A stretch of 64,000 nt of DNA from Candidatus Protochlamydia naegleriophila (GTDB lineage: Bacteria; Chlamydiota; Chlamydiia; Chlamydiales; Parachlamydiaceae). The stretch covers positions 2,418,001 through 2,482,000 of the forward strand of contig NZ_LN879502.1 in assembly GCF_001499655.1 (NCBI RefSeq). The letters run 5' to 3'. A program made the position numbers and the translations under genes. Under the pieces are notes generated by a model. It was not told the DNA's origin. It saw only the letters and a list, made by a program, of their open reading frames with translations, and did not search any database. Positions 61,209-64,000 of this stretch are shown here, piece after piece; positions within the stretch are counted from its first letter, which is position 1; each line of letters begins with the position of its first letter.

Positions 61209-63752
61209 ATGTACGTACAAGAAGCTAAATCAAAAGTCTTTTCAAACTTTTGGCATCTTTCTTCAAGTGACGTTCTCAATGCACTTCAATCGAATTCGAA
61301 TAACGGCCTCAGCAATGAAGAAGCAAAGCAGCGATTAAAACAACACGCAGCAAGCATTCTCAAAGTCAAAAAGCATCCAAGCACGCTCAGGCTATTTCTT
61401 TCCCAATTCAATAATCCCCTCATTTTTCTTCTTTTGTTTTGTGCCGCACTATCCTTAGTGCTCTATGACAATACGGATGCCCTCATTATCTTTGGCATCA
61501 TCGTGATAAGCGCCTTGCTAACCTTCTTTCAGGAAAAAAGTGCGCTTGATGCCGTCGACAAGTTATTACAACTGGTTCAGATCAAAGCCACTGTTTTAAG
61601 AGATCAAGTAAAAAAAGAGATTCCAGTCGAGGAAGTCATCCCCGGCGACATTATTTATCTCAGTGCTGGCGATGTGATTCCAGGAGATTGCTATATCCTT
61701 GAATCTAACAATTTATTCGTCGACGAAGCTACTTTAACCGGAGAAACTTTTTATGCAGAAAAATCCCCCGGAATCACTGCCGAAGACGCACCCATTGCCA
61801 AGCGAACAAATACTCTCTTCATGAGCACTCATGTTGCAAGCGGAATAGCAACGGCTGTTGTAGTTTTAATCGGCAAGGATACCGAATTCGGGAAAATTTC
61901 GGGACACCTGACGACCAAGCCGCCACAAACCGAATTTGAAAACGGCATTCGCCATTTCGGCTACTTCTTAATGCAAGTCACCTTCCTTCTCCTCCTGATT
62001 ATTTTAGGCTTCAATCTCTACTTTGGCCGCCCACTCATCGAATCGCTCCTTTTTTCACTAGCACTGGCGGTCGGACTAACTCCTCAATTGCTGCCTGCGA
62101 TTGTCAGTATCAATTTGGCGCATGGAGCAAAAAAAATGGCTAATAAGCATGTTATTGTCAAAAAGCTCACTTCGATTGAAAACTTGGGCAGCATGAACGT
62201 CCTTTGCTGCGATAAAACAGGAACGTTGACAAGCGGCATCATCCAATTAGAAAATGGGTGTGGATTGGATGGACGCAAAAGTGAGAAAGTTTTGCTATAT
62301 GCATACCTAAACGCCTCATTTCAAACTGGCTATACGAATCCCATAGATCAGGCTATTTCGCAAGGAGTAGCGGTCGATGCTTCCGGATGGACCAAACTTG
62401 ATGAAACGCCATATGACTTCAATCGGAAACGCATCTCCATCCTAGCTAAAAAAGAGGATGATTCTTTTGTCATCACCAAAGGCGCCTATCAGCAAGTGAT
62501 TGACATATGCACCCATGTTGAAGATGCGCTTGGGAATATTGTCGATATCAATACAGTTTCCAGTGCTCTCAAAGAACATTTCATTGCATTCAGCAATCAA
62601 GGATTTCGCGTTTTAGGCCTGGCTTATCGCAAAGAGGACCACATTTCTAAGCTCGGGCCGGATGATGAGACTCAGATGATTTTTTTGGGTTTTTTATTGT
62701 TTTTGGATTCGCCAAAAAAAGGGATCGATCAAGTCGTGGTCCGACTAGCAGAACTCGGCATCCAGTTGAAGATTATCACTGGCGACAATCAGATGATGGC
62801 CATGCATTTAGCCCAGCTTCTCAACATCCCCAAAGACAAAGTCTTAACTGGGCAGGCCATGCAACAAATGAGCGACCAAGCACTTATTAATCAAGTCAAT
62901 CGCAAAGTCATCTTTGCCGAAATAGAACCCAATCAAAAAGAGCGCCTCATCCTCGCTTTGAGAAAGTCTCGGAATGTCGTAGGATATTTAGGGGATGGTA
63001 TAAATGATGTAACGGCCTTGCACTCGGCCGATGTGAGCATTTCTGTAGACACGGCCGCCGATGCTGCAAAAGAAGTGGCTGATGTCGTTCTGCTAGAAAA
63101 TGATTTGTCTGTCCTTCAAGATGGAGTATTAATTGGAAGAATGACATTTGTCAATACGCTTAAATACGTCTTCATGGCAACAAGCGCCAATTTTGGAAAT
63201 ATGTTCAGCATGGCCGGAGCTTCACTCTTTCTCCCCTTTCTTCCTTTGCTGCCCAAACAGGTTCTATTAACTAATGTCATGGAGGATTTCCCCGAAATGA
63301 CCATTGCAACTGATTATGTTGATGCTGAAAGGGTGCAGAAACCGCTGCGATGGGATATTGGCTTCATCCGCAAATTCATGGTCGTTTTCGGGTGCATCAG
63401 CTCAATTTTTGATTTTGCAACGTTTGGAATGCTCCTACTATTGAAAGCGTCTGTGGAAGAATTTAGAACAGGGTGGTTTGTTGAATCAGTTGTATCGGCT
63501 GCTTTCATCGTTTTGATTGTGCGAACGTTTAGGCCTTTCTATAAGAGCCGTCCGAGTTGGTATTTACTTGGTAGCGTCTCTCTCATCATTGTATTGACTC
63601 TATTGCTTCCCTTTACCCCTATCGCACCACTCCTAGGCTTTACTACTCTGTCGGGCAAATTCTATGTCTTTATTCTTGGTGTGATCGTCTTCTACATGTT
63701 ATGCGTTGAATGGGCAAAAAGTCTCTTCTTTAAGCAATGGCATACACAATAA
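61209..63752 (+). CDS. mgtA: P-type Mg2+-importing ATPase, MgtA/MgtB type
   Basis: The 847-residue protein is a type IIIB P-type ATPase. Starting at the N-terminus: a soluble helix region (SNEEAKQRLKQHAASIL), two membrane helices, the actuator domain with LTGETF (residue 176-181), the pore helices including LALAVGLTPQLLPAIVSI, the phosphorylation site CCDKTGTLTSG (Asp335), IITGDN, the hinge YLGDGINDVTALHSADVSI (about 593) and six C-terminal helices. LTPQLLPAIV is typical for Mg transporters. It imports Mg2+ or Ni2+ with ATP. I start at the ATG at 61209 because AAAGG is seven bases upstream; a GTG two codons earlier is possible. Regulation by low Mg2+ is known for the family, but no leader structure was identified. 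Confidence 0.92.
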   Translation: MYVQEAKSKVFSNFWHLSSSDVLNALQSNSNNGLSNEEAKQRLKQHAASILKVKKHPSTLRLFLSQFNNPLIFLLLFCAALSLVLYDNTDALIIFGIIVISALLTFFQEKSALDAVDKLLQLVQIKATVLRDQVKKEIPVEEVIPGDIIYLSAGDVIPGDCYILESNNLFVDEATLTGETFYAEKSPGITAEDAPIAKRTNTLFMSTHVASGIATAVVVLIGKDTEFGKISGHLTTKPPQTEFENGIRHFGYFLMQVTFLLLLIILGFNLYFGRPLIESLLFSLALAVGLTPQLLPAIVSINLAHGAKKMANKHVIVKKLTSIENLGSMNVLCCDKTGTLTSGIIQLENGCGLDGRKSEKVLLYAYLNASFQTGYTNPIDQAISQGVAVDASGWTKLDETPYDFNRKRISILAKKEDDSFVITKGAYQQVIDICTHVEDALGNIVDINTVSSALKEHFIAFSNQGFRVLGLAYRKEDHISKLGPDDETQMIFLGFLLFLDSPKKGIDQVVVRLAELGIQLKIITGDNQMMAMHLAQLLNIPKDKVLTGQAMQQMSDQALINQVNRKVIFAEIEPNQKERLILALRKSRNVVGYLGDGINDVTALHSADVSISVDTAADAAKEVADVVLLENDLSVLQDGVLIGRMTFVNTLKYVFMATSANFGNMFSMAGASLFLPFLPLLPKQVLLTNVMEDFPEMTIATDYVDAERVQKPLRWDIGFIRKFMVVFGCISSIFDFATFGMLLLLKASVEEFRTGWFVESVVSAAFIVLIVRTFRPFYKSRPSWYLLGSVSLIIVLTLLLPFTPIAPLLGFTTLSGKFYVFILGVIVFYMLCVEWAKSLFFKQWHTQ

Positions 63753-64000
63753 GATTCACGAAACTGCCTTCTGCACTAGAAGCAGATACACTTTTATTTG
63801 TTTTAAATATTTTTTTGGAAAACGACAAGGAGAAGAGCATTTAAAATCCATGCAATTCCATAGGGCGGTCTTTTCATTTCAAAGAGGTCATTGGATTACT
63901 CTCTTCAAAACACAAAATGATTAGTCAAGTTGCTTTAATTGCATAGCCTTGCTTTGCATCTCCGTACGCCTTAATCTTTTGTTATCGCAATTTTAGAGCT
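63753..64000. other. End of window, no gene seen
   Basis: The last 248 bases contain no gene or RNA that I can support. A short frame across the mgtA end is a shadow. Confidence 0.35.

Overview
The window looks like a piece of a chlamydial chromosome from the environmental (amoeba-associated) branch, most likely a Parachlamydiaceae relative. The basis is gene content and order: a histone H1-like Hc1 gene next to a TrmA/RlmD-type methyltransferase and yajC (the same neighbours as in Chlamydia, recalled from memory), a stand-alone nqrF, a short AMP nucleosidase next to efp, a SycD/LcrH-type type III secretion chaperone, chlamydial-type rRNA genes, and several large unrecognised proteins that look like host-directed effectors, including an F-box/ankyrin protein. 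The species cannot be named from the sequence alone.

Layout. 1-5300: end of mfd, then minus-strand genes for a medium-chain oxidoreductase, an AI-2E family permease, a small acidic protein, CsaA and BrnQ. 5360-8580: a possible 31-codon basic peptide gene, then a SycD-like chaperone and a 703-residue protein with an internal duplication. 8590-11706: amn with two small upstream genes, and the divergent efp-epmA pair. 11703-15194: two tandem paralogues with a conserved His/Asn/Cys pattern. 15400-19444: nadE with a small membrane protein, nqrF, and a 59-residue membrane peptide missed by length cut-offs. 19692-29432: ridA, htpG, a secreted metallophosphatase, a gene remnant, a secreted protein with a C-terminal SUMF1 domain, and a GH63-type glycosidase.

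29720-35290 holds two large membrane-spanning coiled-coil paralogues separated by a small protein that resembles a type III chaperone. 35366-38812 is pcm-yajC, rlmD and hctA on the minus strand. 39475-44019 is an overlapping TPR-ExbB-ExbD-TonB/TolA-like operon for envelope energisation. 44258-51419 carries an SMR transporter, a zinc-ribbon protein, a DsbA-like protein lacking the second active-site Cys, several unrecognised membrane proteins and the F-box/ankyrin gene. 52138-57400 is a complete 16S-23S-5S operon on the minus strand with visible RNase III-type processing stems and a terminator. 58047-63752 holds four unrecognised proteins and an MgtA-type P-type ATPase.

Taken together the window mixes core housekeeping (transcription repair, translation, NAD synthesis, Na+-NQR, chaperone, rRNA, nucleoid compaction) with blocks of accessory genes that probably act at the host interface. 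No CRISPR array, intact insertion sequence, prophage or tRNA gene was seen. The best candidates for something undescribed are the paralogous His-Asn-Cys proteins, the effector-chaperone-effector block at 29.7-35.3 kb, the SycD-linked repeat protein, and a folded element upstream of the rRNA operon.
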